A DNA stretch of 43,990 nucleotides from Kaiparowitsia implicata GSE-PSE-MK54-09C (GTDB lineage Bacteria > Cyanobacteriota > Cyanobacteriia > Elainellales > Elainellaceae): contig JAHHHI010000010.1 of NCBI GenBank assembly GCA_019359435.1, positions 1 to 43,990 on the forward strand. The letters are read 5' to 3'. Below are positions 8,260 through 17,217 of this stretch, piece after piece. A model generated the notes under the pieces. That model worked only from the letters and a program-made list of their open reading frames with translations. It was not told where the DNA came from and did no database searches. Each line of letters begins with the position of its first letter. Within the stretch, counting starts at the first letter, position 1. A program made the position numbers and the translations under genes.

Positions 8260-9198
8260 ATGAGCACTGAATCCATTCGGCCAACTCAGTCAGACCCGCA
8301 CTTAAACCCAGACTTTCTGCTGTTTGCCCAACATGGCTGGCACGACACGAATAAGGCCATGACTGCACTAGCGAGGCAGTTGGTAGGGGCCAACATCCCT
8401 GTGGTTGCCCCAAGGTTGGGACTGGTGCAAACCTGGCTACGAATTGAGCCGCTGATTCAAAAACTGGAGGCGATCGCTCACCAAGCGATCGCCCACTATC
8501 CCCATACGCCGCTGCGGATTGTCGGGCACTCAATGGGTGGCCTGATGTGGTTAGAGCTACTGCATCGCCATCCCGAATGGCAAGCGCAGGTGCATTCGCT
8601 TGTGCTGGTGGGTTCGCCCGTGGGCGGGGCAGACTTGGGGCGGTTGATTGACCCCTTTAGCTTTGGCATTGGGATTGCGGCTGATTTAGGCAAAAACCGT
8701 CGAGCCATGGCAGAGGCGATCGCCCAAAGCATTCCCATTCTGGTGATTGCTGGCGACGTAGACGACGGCAGCGATGGCACCGTGCCCCTTACCTGCACCC
8801 AGGTTGCCCACGCCCAGTTCGTAAAGCTAACGGGCATTCGCCATGCCAGCCTCAAGGCACATCCGCGGGTAGCCGCCACAATTCTCGATTTTTGGCAGGA
8901 TTTCCAAACTGGCGAGTCAATTCTAGTCAATGACCTCATTCAACACCTACGCGCCATTCCAGGCATGACCGATGGGCATCCTCGCGGCATTAAACGATCT
9001 CGGGTCGTGGCGCAGTTCCCCAACGGCAGCAGCCTGCGAACCTGGCGCAACTCAGTAGGAATCAACCACGTATTTTTGGAATCAGCCACCGGTCAATGTT
9101 TGTACGCTGGGTTTGTGGGATGGCCGCATGCAGATGATCTACGACGTGAGTTAGAAGCGCTGTGCCAAACGGTGCAGCCTACAGAGCAGCCGTTTTAA
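8260..9198 (+). CDS. Alpha/beta hydrolase (lipase/esterase-like)
   Basis: The 312-residue protein has an alpha/beta-hydrolase core: FAQHGWHD oxyanion-side strand, the nucleophile elbow GHSMGGL near residue 90, and an acid position in VIAGDVDDGSDGTVP. A His in GIRHASLKAHP completes a plausible Ser-Asp-His triad. About 90 further residues (from DDLIQHLRAIPGM) form a separate C-terminal piece of unknown role. No signal peptide or membrane segment is visible, so it is cytoplasmic. Substrate cannot be told. It begins 15 bases after the DUF305 stop on the same strand and may be co-transcribed, though no strong ribosome site precedes the ATG. Confidence 0.8.
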   Translation: MSTESIRPTQSDPHLNPDFLLFAQHGWHDTNKAMTALARQLVGANIPVVAPRLGLVQTWLRIEPLIQKLEAIAHQAIAHYPHTPLRIVGHSMGGLMWLELLHRHPEWQAQVHSLVLVGSPVGGADLGRLIDPFSFGIGIAADLGKNRRAMAEAIAQSIPILVIAGDVDDGSDGTVPLTCTQVAHAQFVKLTGIRHASLKAHPRVAATILDFWQDFQTGESILVNDLIQHLRAIPGMTDGHPRGIKRSRVVAQFPNGSSLRTWRNSVGINHVFLESATGQCLYAGFVGWPHADDLRRELEALCQTVQPTEQPF

Positions 9199-9545
9199 CT
9201 AGAATTCAGGCTTCGCTCCCCAAATGCGGCCCAGCCGAACGTATAGAGATTAGTAGAGATTAGGCTTTCTCCAGAGTTTCTGGTTGGGGTTCGTCGGCCT
9301 ACAGGCAAACAGCCTCCCTATTGCCTGCGATCGCGCCACAGATTTGGCTATAGCCGCTTGAATATGCCCCAATCCAGACCTGAACAGGATGATTGATTCG
9401 GCATTCTTTCTCGAATTTACCCTCAAAAGCCATCCCCATTGTTGAATCTAGGCAAGTCTAATTGTGCTGGAAACAAAATGCCGTGTTTAGATATTAAGCA
9501 GACCTAGGGAATACAAAGAAGACGAGAGTGCATTGAAACCGCTGC
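9199..9545. other. Intergenic stretch, no gene seen
   Basis: A short direct repeat TAGAGATTAG occurs twice near 9243-9262. No intrinsic terminator or strong promoter stands out. It must carry the 5' region of the next gene. Confidence 0.5.
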
Positions 9546-12500
9546 ATGGAACTGAAACAATGGTCTGCGATTCAACCCAATCAACGCCCCAAGCAACCGT
9601 CAAAGCGATGGTTGCTGGATTGGCTCAACCTGCGCCCTGAAGAAAGCGAACGAACCTTTTTAATGTTCGCTTATTACACCGTCACCTCAATCGGCATTTT
9701 GTGGCTTGAGGTGAGTGTGGCGGCGCTGTTTTTAGACGAGTATGGCGCAGAATCGCTCCCTTGGATTTATATCGTCAGCGCCGGGATTGGGACGATGCTG
9801 GGATCGTTCTACTCTCTGCTGCAAAAGTTTTTGCCCCTGCGCCGGGTGATTGTGATCATTGCGGTGTTGATGGCGCTGCCACTACCCTTGTTTCGCCTTG
9901 GGCTTGGCTCTGTGGTTCTGTTGGGGCTCACCGTCTTTTTGATGCGGCTGTGGCTAGAGGCCATCTATGTGCTCAATGAGCTGAATACCTCGATCACAGC
10001 TAACCAACTGTTCAACATTCGCGAAATCAAGCGCACCTTTCCGCTAGTGAGCAGCGGCGTGCTAGCAGCAGATGTAGTCAGTGGATTGTCGCTGCCATTT
10101 TTGCGGCAGTTGATGGGGCTGCCCAATGTCATTTTGATGGCCTGCATTCTGCTGTTTTGTGGCGCCTGCATTCTGTATTACCTCAGCCAAAGCTATCAGC
10201 AGTTTTTCCCTGATTCGTCTAAACGGCGGCTGCAAGAGAGCCAACCCGACTTCACGACGCGGCGGCTCAAAGGCCCAATGAAGCGCTATGTGCTCTTGCT
10301 AGTGGCGTTTTTTGTGATGGCGCAGGTACTGTGGCTGCTGCTAGATTTCCAATACCTGGCGCAAATTGAGCAGCGGCTAAATGTGGAAAATATTGCTGAT
10401 TTCTTGGCGCTATTTAGTGCAGTGCTGGGGGCATTTGAGTTGACTTTGCAGTGGTTTGTATCAAGCCGCATGATTGAGCGATTGGGGGTGTTCATTGTCA
10501 CTATGACTTCGCCTGCCATGATTTTTGTAGTAAGCGCGCTATCCCTCGGTGGCGTAGTCAGCATTTTTGTGGGGATGATTACGCTACGGTTTGTGGATGA
10601 GTTGTTCCGCTATACGCTGCTGGCTAGCACTGGGCCGGTCTTGTTTCAGCCCATTCCCGATGCAAACCGCAGTCGCATTCAATCCTTCGTGCGTGGCATT
10701 GTAGAACCCATTTCGTCAGGCGGCATTGGGGTGGTGATGCTGGGGGTGATCTGGTTTTCTCGCTGGTGGCTGGGTACCGATGAGCCTGAGATGGTTCAGC
10801 AGGGGCAAAGTCTCATCTTTTTAGGCATCATTGCCCTCTGCAGTTTGGCTTGGCTATTTACGGTGTGGCGGCTGCGATCGCGCTACTTAAATTTGCTGGT
10901 GCTCACGGCAGACCGGGGTGATTTGAGCCTCTCAGAGGTGGATTTACGCGAGTTTAAACGCGGCATTACCGAGGCCATGCAAGAGCGGGGCGATGAGGTC
11001 AAGAAGGCCTGTATTGAGCTGTTAACCCATCTCGATCCAGAAAACGTGACCGCAACACTAGCGCCAATGCTGGCGCAGATGTCTCCTGAACTGCAACGCA
11101 TGAGCTTAAAGGCCATGAACGAGCATCCTAAGGCAGAGTATGTAGAACCTGTGCGATCGCTCATGCAGCAGCCGCTGCCGCCGGATGTGCTGGCGCTGTC
11201 ACTGCGGTATGTCTGGCTCACCGACACCTACCCCGATGTCAACAAACTGCGACCCTACCTGAATCCGGCATGGGATGCTGAGGTGCGGGGCACGGCAGCG
11301 GCTCTGATGCTGCGATTGGGCGATTCACAACAGCGCATTGATGCAAGCGAAACCCTACGGCATATGTTAATGCATCCGCGCGAGCGCGAGCGGGTGATGG
11401 GTTGTCGGGCGTTGGGCGAAGCGAAGTATCTAGAGCGCTTGCGGCTGCTGATTGATGACCTCCTGCGAGACGATTCGCTGCGGGTGCGCTGCGCCATGCT
11501 AGAAGCGATCGCCGCGACCCAACTGCACGAGTATTACCCCACGCTGCTGCAAGCATTGAGCTATAAAAACACCCGCGAGGCCGCGATGGAAGCGTTGGTG
11601 CGGTTGGGAGATGAGGCCATTCCATCGCTGGTAACGCTAGGATCAGACAGCTATAAGCTAGATTTGCTACGCGTGTGCGCCTGGAAAACCCTCGGGCTGA
11701 TCGGCAGTCCCCCCGCCGTAAACGCCCTGCTGGCCCACATGGCAACCTCTTGGGGGGCGATGCGGCGTGCCGTCATGCGGACGCTGCTCAAGCTGCCGGA
11801 GGAGCGCGGCATTAATGCCGTTGAGGACTATTTTGGCCGCGATGGCATTGAAACCTTGATCAATCAAGAACTCTTTTTTATGGGTCAGCTTTATGCCTGC
11901 CAGCTGGATTTTACCCCTACTGCTGTGGCGGGGCGAGAAGGAGACCTGATGCGGCGCGCCCTGGATGATTTGCTGGACGATGCCCAACAGCGGATCTTTT
12001 TACTGATGCGCTTTCTATATTCTGCAGGCGCAATTCAGGCGGCGGCATTTAATTTGCAGTCGGCCTCGACCGAGAGCAACGCTCGGGGTCTAGAAATTCT
12101 AGACAATACGCTCGATATTCGCAGCAAACAGGCGGTGCTCTGTGTGCTCGAGCCAGGGAAACCCCGCAGCAAACTACGGGAACTGTCAGAGTTTGTTGAC
12201 TATCAGCCCCTGCCGCCCAGCGAGCGGCTGCGGACGCTGCTAGAGCTGCGCCATTTCCTCTCAGACTGGGCACTGGCCTGCTGCTTTCACCTAGCAACGC
12301 GGCATCGTTGGAGCGTTACGCCAGAGCAAGCGCTGGCGAGCTTGCGCCATCCTACGGGGTTTGTGCGAGAGGCGGTATTGACATACCTAAAGGTGGCCTC
12401 GCCACGGACTGTGCAGGATTTGCTGCCGCTGCTGAAGGCTGATCCCGACCCGCTAGTGCGATCGCTCCGACAGCAGGTGGTCTCAGAGTCGGAGGGGGCG

Positions 12501-12575
12501 ATCGCATCCCCAGCGTCTTCCGCTCACAACCGCACTGACCGTCGCCCTTGGACGCCCCAACTTGACCCGACCTAG
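9546..12575 (+). CDS. MFS/ATP-ADP-translocase-like membrane protein with C-terminal HEAT repeats
   Basis: The 1009-residue protein has about a dozen hydrophobic helices in residues 40-435. They include WLEVSVAALFLDEYGAESLPWIY, FLMRLWLEAIYVLNELN and FVDELFRYTLLAS, a layout like that of the nucleotide-transporter (Npt/AAA antiporter) and MFS folds. From about residue 460 a soluble domain follows, made of HEAT-like helical pairs (VKKACIELLTHLDPENV, VRCAMLEAIAATQLHEYYPTLLQALS, REAAMEALVRLGDEAIPSLV, VREAVLTYLKVASP). HEAT domains are protein-interaction scaffolds. The same-strand neighbour encodes a cNMP-binding protein 63 bases downstream, a pairing that suggests ligand-gated control of the transporter. 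The transported substrate cannot be inferred. The start lacks an obvious ribosome site, but the reading frame is unambiguous. Confidence 0.85.
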   Translation: MELKQWSAIQPNQRPKQPSKRWLLDWLNLRPEESERTFLMFAYYTVTSIGILWLEVSVAALFLDEYGAESLPWIYIVSAGIGTMLGSFYSLLQKFLPLRRVIVIIAVLMALPLPLFRLGLGSVVLLGLTVFLMRLWLEAIYVLNELNTSITANQLFNIREIKRTFPLVSSGVLAADVVSGLSLPFLRQLMGLPNVILMACILLFCGACILYYLSQSYQQFFPDSSKRRLQESQPDFTTRRLKGPMKRYVLLLVAFFVMAQVLWLLLDFQYLAQIEQRLNVENIADFLALFSAVLGAFELTLQWFVSSRMIERLGVFIVTMTSPAMIFVVSALSLGGVVSIFVGMITLRFVDELFRYTLLASTGPVLFQPIPDANRSRIQSFVRGIVEPISSGGIGVVMLGVIWFSRWWLGTDEPEMVQQGQSLIFLGIIALCSLAWLFTVWRLRSRYLNLLVLTADRGDLSLSEVDLREFKRGITEAMQERGDEVKKACIELLTHLDPENVTATLAPMLAQMSPELQRMSLKAMNEHPKAEYVEPVRSLMQQPLPPDVLALSLRYVWLTDTYPDVNKLRPYLNPAWDAEVRGTAAALMLRLGDSQQRIDASETLRHMLMHPRERERVMGCRALGEAKYLERLRLLIDDLLRDDSLRVRCAMLEAIAATQLHEYYPTLLQALSYKNTREAAMEALVRLGDEAIPSLVTLGSDSYKLDLLRVCAWKTLGLIGSPPAVNALLAHMATSWGAMRRAVMRTLLKLPEERGINAVEDYFGRDGIETLINQELFFMGQLYACQLDFTPTAVAGREGDLMRRALDDLLDDAQQRIFLLMRFLYSAGAIQAAAFNLQSASTESNARGLEILDNTLDIRSKQAVLCVLEPGKPRSKLRELSEFVDYQPLPPSERLRTLLELRHFLSDWALACCFHLATRHRWSVTPEQALASLRHPTGFVREAVLTYLKVASPRTVQDLLPLLKADPDPLVRSLRQQVVSESEGAIASPASSAHNRTDRRPWTPQLDPT

Positions 12576-12638
12576 CGATGTTAGCGACTAGATCTTCTTG
12601 GCGACTCCATCCGATCCCTATCCCTTTGTCTAGACGAT

Positions 12639-13136
12639 ATGCTGACAAGCGTTGATCGATTACTGTTTGTGCGTGGCGTTCCTGTCTTTGAAGAACTACG
12701 GGATGATTTTTTAGTGCGTTTGGCCGCCATCATGGATGAGCTATCGTTTCCGGCCAAGCACACCATCTTCACTGAAGGGCAAGAGGGGCGATCGCTCTAC
12801 ATTTTGGTGTCGGGCGCGGTTCGCGTTCACTTGGGCGATCGCGAATTGGTGCGCTTGCAGGAAGGGGCGTGCTTTGGCGAAATGGCAGTGTTCGACGCGG
12901 AGCCCCGGTCTGCCTCGGTCACCACACTAGAGCCCTGCGAGTGCCTAATGCTGACCCAGCAGCAGCTCTACGAAGCGATCGAAGAAACGCCTGGCATTGC
13001 GGTGAACATCATTCGCCTGCTCTCACGCCGCATCCGCACCCAAAACGCCAAAATTCGTGAATTGCAAGACGATGGTGGGCCGCAGTTCGTCCTCAATCAG
13101 CCCGAAAAAATCTCAGGCAGAATATCAAGATTTTGA
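12639..13136 (+). CDS. Stand-alone cyclic-nucleotide-binding-domain protein
   Basis: The 165-residue product is a single Crp-type beta-roll: LFVRGVPVFEELRDDFLVRLAA, then IFTEGQEGRSLYILVSGAVRV, the phosphate-binding cassette FGEMAVFDAEPRSASV (residues ~84-99), and a C-terminal helix ending in ISRF. The conserved Glu and Arg of the cassette are both present, so binding of cAMP or cGMP is plausible. There is no helix-turn-helix domain, so it is not a complete transcription factor. It follows the HEAT-transporter gene and probably acts with it, as an adaptor or regulatory subunit; this is inference from position. Confidence 0.88.
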   Translation: MLTSVDRLLFVRGVPVFEELRDDFLVRLAAIMDELSFPAKHTIFTEGQEGRSLYILVSGAVRVHLGDRELVRLQEGACFGEMAVFDAEPRSASVTTLEPCECLMLTQQQLYEAIEETPGIAVNIIRLLSRRIRTQNAKIRELQDDGGPQFVLNQPEKISGRISRF

Positions 13137-13706
13137 CAGGGGTCCGCTAGAGATGAAGGAATATCCCTCCGCTCGAGTCAGGATCTCCGCCCTAATGTTT
13201 GATTCTTAAGCACATGGGCGATCGCCACGATAGATCAAATCTTGAATCCCTTTGATCTCCTCTGGGTAATTTTGTAGTCAGCGCCTCCATGAGCTATCTA
13301 CAGCACATCTTCAACGCTAGCGGAACAGATGCTCCTGCTTGTCAGACCCTTTGAGGCTCGAAGTTAAAGTTTTTTCACATCTTTTCATAACCATGCCGTT
13401 AGGCTCCCATCACCAGGGATAATAGTTCTAAGGAAAAGGTTTAGGGATATTCTCCGCAGCTGTTTTTAAAAACTCTGTAGGCCTTGCAGAGAGTTGGGTT
13501 GAGTACTGACTGCTATACGGGAGCATCAGCCTCAAGGCAGCCTAAAGCCCGTTACAAGTTTTAACAATCGGTGGGATGCAGCCTATGGCATTCTGCTGAA
13601 GGGAGCCTTTTTCGTCATCATCAATTTAGTTGATCTGAACGAGTTGAAGCGGGGCTACCTGCCCACACAGCTAATGTTTTTGGTGCTTACAGGAGCGATC
13701 ACAAGA
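13137..13706. other. Long leader region before the amphipathic-helix gene
   Basis: A long untranslated leader or a second transcript could lie here. Around 13400-13560 there are short dyads, such as CTCTG...CAGAG near 13470-13490, but no recognised riboswitch. A possible -10 (GATAAT, near 13418) follows an AT-rich tract. Nothing more can be supported. Confidence 0.35.
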
Positions 13707-14207
13707 ATGGGGTTTATTAAAAAGCTACTCGGTGGACTGTTCGCCTTCTTGGGCGGCCTAGCTAAACTGCTTGGGCTGGGTAAAAAGTCTGAATATTTTT
13801 TAGAAGCAGAGCCAATTGAGTCGATCAAAGATGCAGCACAATCAGCAGTAAAAACCGTCATGGATGCGGCTGAAGAAACCACACCACCTGCAAAGGCTCC
13901 GGCTCCTAAGGTGACTGCAGCAGAGGATTCAGAGGCGTCAGTGGTGCAGGCTGTGGCGGCTGATCTGACCGACGATCTGAATGGCAGCAAATCGTCGAAG
14001 ACGGCAGCGGCAGCAGCAGCAGCGTCTAAATCGGTAGTTAAAGAGTCTTCAGTTGCCACAGTCAAGTCATCACCAGAAACTGCGCTAGATAACACCTTTG
14101 CGCCGAAGTTTCTGATTTCCAGCAATACTCTCTCTAGTCGCCGTCGCCCAGGGCCTAGCCTCAGTCCTTTCTTGGATATGGCTAAGCAAATGAAGCCTCA
14201 GGGCTAG
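13707..14207 (+). CDS. Small cyanobacterial protein with N-terminal amphipathic/hydrophobic helix
   Basis: The preferred start is ATG 13707, with AGGAG upstream at about 13690; the longer frame uses a TTG at 13644. The 166-residue product begins MGFIKKLLGGLFAFLGGLAKLLGLGKK, a Gly/Leu-rich stretch with lysines at both ends that could lie in a membrane surface. A conserved-looking SEYFLE follows, then a low-complexity Ala/Ser/Thr/Val region. It ends in a basic-Pro motif (RRRPGPSLSPFLDMAKQMKPQG). I recall similar N-termini in cyanobacterial hypothetical proteins but know no function. A MITE-like repeat begins 13 bases after the stop. Confidence 0.75.
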   Translation: MGFIKKLLGGLFAFLGGLAKLLGLGKKSEYFLEAEPIESIKDAAQSAVKTVMDAAEETTPPAKAPAPKVTAAEDSEASVVQAVAADLTDDLNGSKSSKTAAAAAAASKSVVKESSVATVKSSPETALDNTFAPKFLISSNTLSSRRRPGPSLSPFLDMAKQMKPQG

Positions 14208-14220
14208 TTATCGCAGGGCT

Positions 14221-14349
14221 TAGGGCGTGTCATTAATTCTGACTAAAAGCCTTGGTGCTATGGACATTGCCACGCCCGGCTCAAAAACAGGCTAGGGGCT
14301 GTGACTATTGATTTTTGAGCCATCAACGGCTGATTGATGACAGCTCCTA
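14221..14349 (+). mobile_element. MITE-like repeat, copy 1
   Basis: This is a 129-bp element bounded by TA, with imperfect terminal inverted repeats (TAGGGCGTGTCATTAAT at the left; the right end reads ATTGATGACAGCTCCTA). Its right half is itself nearly palindromic, and GGCTCAAAAA pairs with TTTTTGAGCC inside. Related copies lie at 23084 and 28801 in the same orientation. No coding capacity. TA at both ends is consistent with an element moved by an IS630/Tc1-type transposase, which is inference. Confidence 0.85.
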
Positions 14350-14591
14350 GGGTTGCCGACCTTAGTCTATGGGCATGCGTCAGCAGCAAAGCACTATCAC
14401 GGCTGGAGCGCGATAGCTGAAATATCCTGAATTTGGACACTGCGCGTTGCGTGGTGCCCCAAATTCTCTATATACCAAGATTTTCTATTTCGATCTGCCT
14501 GTCAACACGATTACAGGCATTTGCGGAACTGACGTGAGATGAGGTTGCAAAAAAACGATCGGGCTGGCGCTACGAGTGGCTTAACGACGGT
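14350..14591. other. Intergenic between MITE copy 1 and rsmE
   Basis: No gene is seen. An AT-rich tract and the hairpin described at 14496-14519 are the only features. Confidence 0.5.
14496..14519 (-). terminator. Possible weak terminator of rsmE
   Basis: TGCCTGT and ACAGGCA form a 7-bp stem with a 10-base loop about 75 bases beyond the rsmE stop. On the minus strand it is followed by an AT-rich run rather than a clean U-tract. Confidence 0.4.
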
Positions 14592-15350
14592 TTACATTAG
14601 ATCAGGGCTGACTTCTAGAGCCGCGATCGCCACACTAGTCGCTACCACAGGAGCCGTTACCGCCCGAAGAATCGTGCGCCCCAGCGATGCAGGCTGAAAG
14701 CCTAGAGTCTCTGCCTGCTGAATTTCGGCTTCTGTCCAGCCACCCTCTGGCCCTGTAGCGATTGCCACAGTTCTGCCTTCAAACACCCGCTCACCAGCCT
14801 GCATCAAATAGGTGAGCAAATGCGGCGCATCGCCTCGTGCCACGCAAATATAGCCCTGGGTGCCCTGCATCTGCTGAAGTGCGATGGCCCAAGGCACTGG
14901 GTTCCAAATTTCGGGAATAATCGCTCGCTCTGATTGCTCAGTGGCTTCTTGAGCTATGCGCCGCCACCGTTCGAGCTTTTGGGGACTGGGGTGCAGCAGG
15001 GTGCGATCGCTCACAACAGGCACCAGGGTCGTCACGCCAAGTTCTGTTGTCTGCCGCACAATATCATCCATGCCGCTGCCCTTGGGCATTGCCACCAGCA
15101 GCGTTAGGGAAAGGGTCGGTGGTGGTGGCAGGGCGATCGCTTCTACCACCATGGCGATCGCTCGATCGGCAGTGAGCGCCATCACCCAGCATTGTCCGTC
15201 GTGACCCAATGCAATAAAGCGATCGCCCGCCGTCAGCCGAAGCACCCGCGTCAGGTAATGGTGCTGAGCCGAGTTCAGGTGGAGTTGGGGAGTAATGGGT
15301 TGATCGGGAGCGATCGCTATCCGCTGCAGCGATCGCTGAGAGAATGCCAT
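14592..15350 (-). CDS. rsmE: 16S rRNA m3U1498 methyltransferase RsmE
   Basis: The ATG at 15350 (252 residues) is two bases after the ftsY stop and starts MAFSQRSLQ; a TTG-initiated frame two codons longer is less likely. RsmE hallmarks are present: an N-terminal PUA-like part (HYLTRVLRLTAGDRFIAL) and a SPOUT methyltransferase part with PKGSGMDDIVRQTTELGV. The C-terminal trefoil knot shows VAIATGPEGGWTEAEIQQAETLGFQPASLGRTILRAVTAP. RsmE methylates U1498 of 16S rRNA using SAM. The near-overlap with ftsY implies a shared transcript with translational coupling. Confidence 0.93.
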   Translation of the reverse strand: MAFSQRSLQRIAIAPDQPITPQLHLNSAQHHYLTRVLRLTAGDRFIALGHDGQCWVMALTADRAIAMVVEAIALPPPPTLSLTLLVAMPKGSGMDDIVRQTTELGVTTLVPVVSDRTLLHPSPQKLERWRRIAQEATEQSERAIIPEIWNPVPWAIALQQMQGTQGYICVARGDAPHLLTYLMQAGERVFEGRTVAIATGPEGGWTEAEIQQAETLGFQPASLGRTILRAVTAPVVATSVAIAALEVSPDLM

Positions 15351-15352
15351 GC

Positions 15353-17146
15353 TCAACCACTCAACAACGCTTCAATAAATTCATAGCTAGAAAAGGGGCG
15401 CAAATCCTCAATGCCTTCGCCCGCACCAATAAAGCGAATGGGCAAGCCCAACTGCTGCACCACGGCTAGAGCAATGCCGCCCTTGGCGGTGCCATCGAGT
15501 TTCGTCAGCACTACGCCGCTAATCTGAGCCGCCTCAGCAAACACTTCTGCTTGCCGCAATCCATTTTGCCCCAGCGTCGCATCCAGCACCAGCAGCGATT
15601 CAACATTGGCATCCGGCGCTTTCTTATCAATAATGCGGCGCACCTTCGCCAGTTCATCCATTAGGTTTTTCTTGTTCTGCAACCGCCCTGCTGTGTCAAT
15701 TAGCAGCAGCTCTGTGTTTCGAGCATGGGCTGCCGTAATCGCGTCAAACACCACCGCAGCGGGGTCAGTGTTTTTGCCAGGATTGGCGATCACCTCCACC
15801 TGACTGCGATCGCCCCAAACTTTGACCTGCTGCACCGCCGCCGCCCGAAAGGTATCAGCAGCCCCAATCAGCGTGCGATAGCCAGACTGCGTAGCGATAT
15901 GAGCGATCTTGCCAATGGTAGTGGTTTTGCCCGCTCCGTTGACTCCCGTCATCAACCAAATATTGAGGGTGTCTTTTTCGGGAGCAAAGGTGGGGTCGTA
16001 GGGCTTGCCGCCGGGATTGTCTAGCAGCTCCCGCAGAATTTTTTTCAAGTAGGCGATCGCCTCTTCGGGGGGCAGCGCCTCTTCGCGCAGCTTGGCTTGC
16101 AGCGCGTCAATAATGGTGTCGGTGGCATCCACCCCCACATCGGCCTGCAGCAGCAGCGCCTCAATCTCCATTACCGCTTCTTGATTAAGCGGCCCCTGCC
16201 CAACAATAGACTTGAGCTGGTTGATGAGCGATCGCCGGGTTTTGTCAAGGCCCTGCCGCAGCCGCTTCAACCAGGTGATTTCTTCAACATTAACCTCATC
16301 CGGTCGGCGTCCCTGAGCAGCCAACACCCGCGCCGACCAGAGGAAGCTCTCGTCCAATTCCTCCTCAGGTGCCACATCGGCAGAAACAGGTTCTGGCGCA
16401 ACGGGTTCAGCGGCTTCGGCCTCGGCCTTCAGCCGCTCTAGCCGCTCTTGTCGCTCGGCCTCAGCTCGGGCCCACAGCGGCAGAACCGGCTCAGCCTCAG
16501 CAGCCTCACTAGCAGCAGGCAGGGGTTCAGGTGCGTCTGTCGGAGCAGATGATCCAGCAGGCGCTGCCCCCGACGACCCTGATTCCGCAACTGGCGGCGA
16601 AGCGAGTTCTACTACAGACGGTTCAGCCGACATGGCTTCATCGACATCTGAGGCTAGGGTTGACTCTGGTGATGTTGTGGATAACGGCTGAGGCTTAGAG
16701 GAGGGAAGCGTCTCAGTGGGCGGCACATCTGACGGCGTTGCCGTCATGGGTTGAGGGTCTACCTCTTGGGGGTCTACCTCTTGAAGTTGAGGCGTTTCCA
16801 CCACGATTGTCGGAGAACTGGTTGTCAGAGAACTGGTTGACGCGGAGCTTAATGCGGGGTCGGCGATGGGTTCGGTTGAAACGTCTGCCGAAACATCAGG
16901 TTCAGCCTCGAGTTGAATGCCAACCGTGGGTTCGGGAGCAGTTTCGGCCGCAGTGGCGGACACCTTCTGCTTCTGAATATTTTGGTAGGCAGCTTTCGCC
17001 CAGGTGAGATAGTCCTCAGGGGTTGCGATCGCCGCGTCATCGGCCTTGTCTGCTGAATCTGCTGCTTTAGATTGCTCAGCCTCTTTAGCCGCCTGCTTGG
17101 CAGCGTCGTCATCCGCAGCTTGGCGATTAAACCAGTTAAACGTCAT
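15353..17146 (-). CDS. ftsY: Signal recognition particle receptor FtsY
   Basis: The C-terminal ~300 residues form the SRP-type NG domain: helical N domain (LRQGLDKTRRSLINQLKSIVGQGPL), P-loop TGVNGAGKTTTIGKIA, DTFRAAAVQQ, LLIDTAGRLQNKKNLMDELAKV, TKLDGTAKGG and GEGIEDLRPF. It is a GTPase that docks ribosome-SRP complexes at the plasma or thylakoid membrane. The first ~290 residues are a long acidic, Pro/Ser/Glu-rich A domain typical of membrane-associated FtsY, with several degenerate repeats (for instance QEVDPQEVDPQ). With 597 residues it is long compared with E. coli FtsY (about 500) because of this region. It lies in the nusB-ftsY-rsmE minus-strand run. Confidence 0.96.
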   Translation of the reverse strand: MTFNWFNRQAADDDAAKQAAKEAEQSKAADSADKADDAAIATPEDYLTWAKAAYQNIQKQKVSATAAETAPEPTVGIQLEAEPDVSADVSTEPIADPALSSASTSSLTTSSPTIVVETPQLQEVDPQEVDPQPMTATPSDVPPTETLPSSKPQPLSTTSPESTLASDVDEAMSAEPSVVELASPPVAESGSSGAAPAGSSAPTDAPEPLPAASEAAEAEPVLPLWARAEAERQERLERLKAEAEAAEPVAPEPVSADVAPEEELDESFLWSARVLAAQGRRPDEVNVEEITWLKRLRQGLDKTRRSLINQLKSIVGQGPLNQEAVMEIEALLLQADVGVDATDTIIDALQAKLREEALPPEEAIAYLKKILRELLDNPGGKPYDPTFAPEKDTLNIWLMTGVNGAGKTTTIGKIAHIATQSGYRTLIGAADTFRAAAVQQVKVWGDRSQVEVIANPGKNTDPAAVVFDAITAAHARNTELLLIDTAGRLQNKKNLMDELAKVRRIIDKKAPDANVESLLVLDATLGQNGLRQAEVFAEAAQISGVVLTKLDGTAKGGIALAVVQQLGLPIRFIGAGEGIEDLRPFSSYEFIEALLSG

Positions 17147-17217
17147 TAGTCGTGTGGGCGTATGGGAACAGAATGGGGAGATCTGCAGAAAGGGCCAGAA
17201 GACCGGCTCTAGAAGTT

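Noticed and set aside
11239-11745. 168-codon minus-strand frame inside the HEAT transporter gene
   Set aside because: Antisense shadow; unlike any protein family and overlaps a well supported gene.
13137-13706. Riboswitch in the long leader before 13707
   Set aside because: Short dyads only; none matches the cobalamin, TPP, FMN, glutamine or yybP-ykoY patterns I checked.
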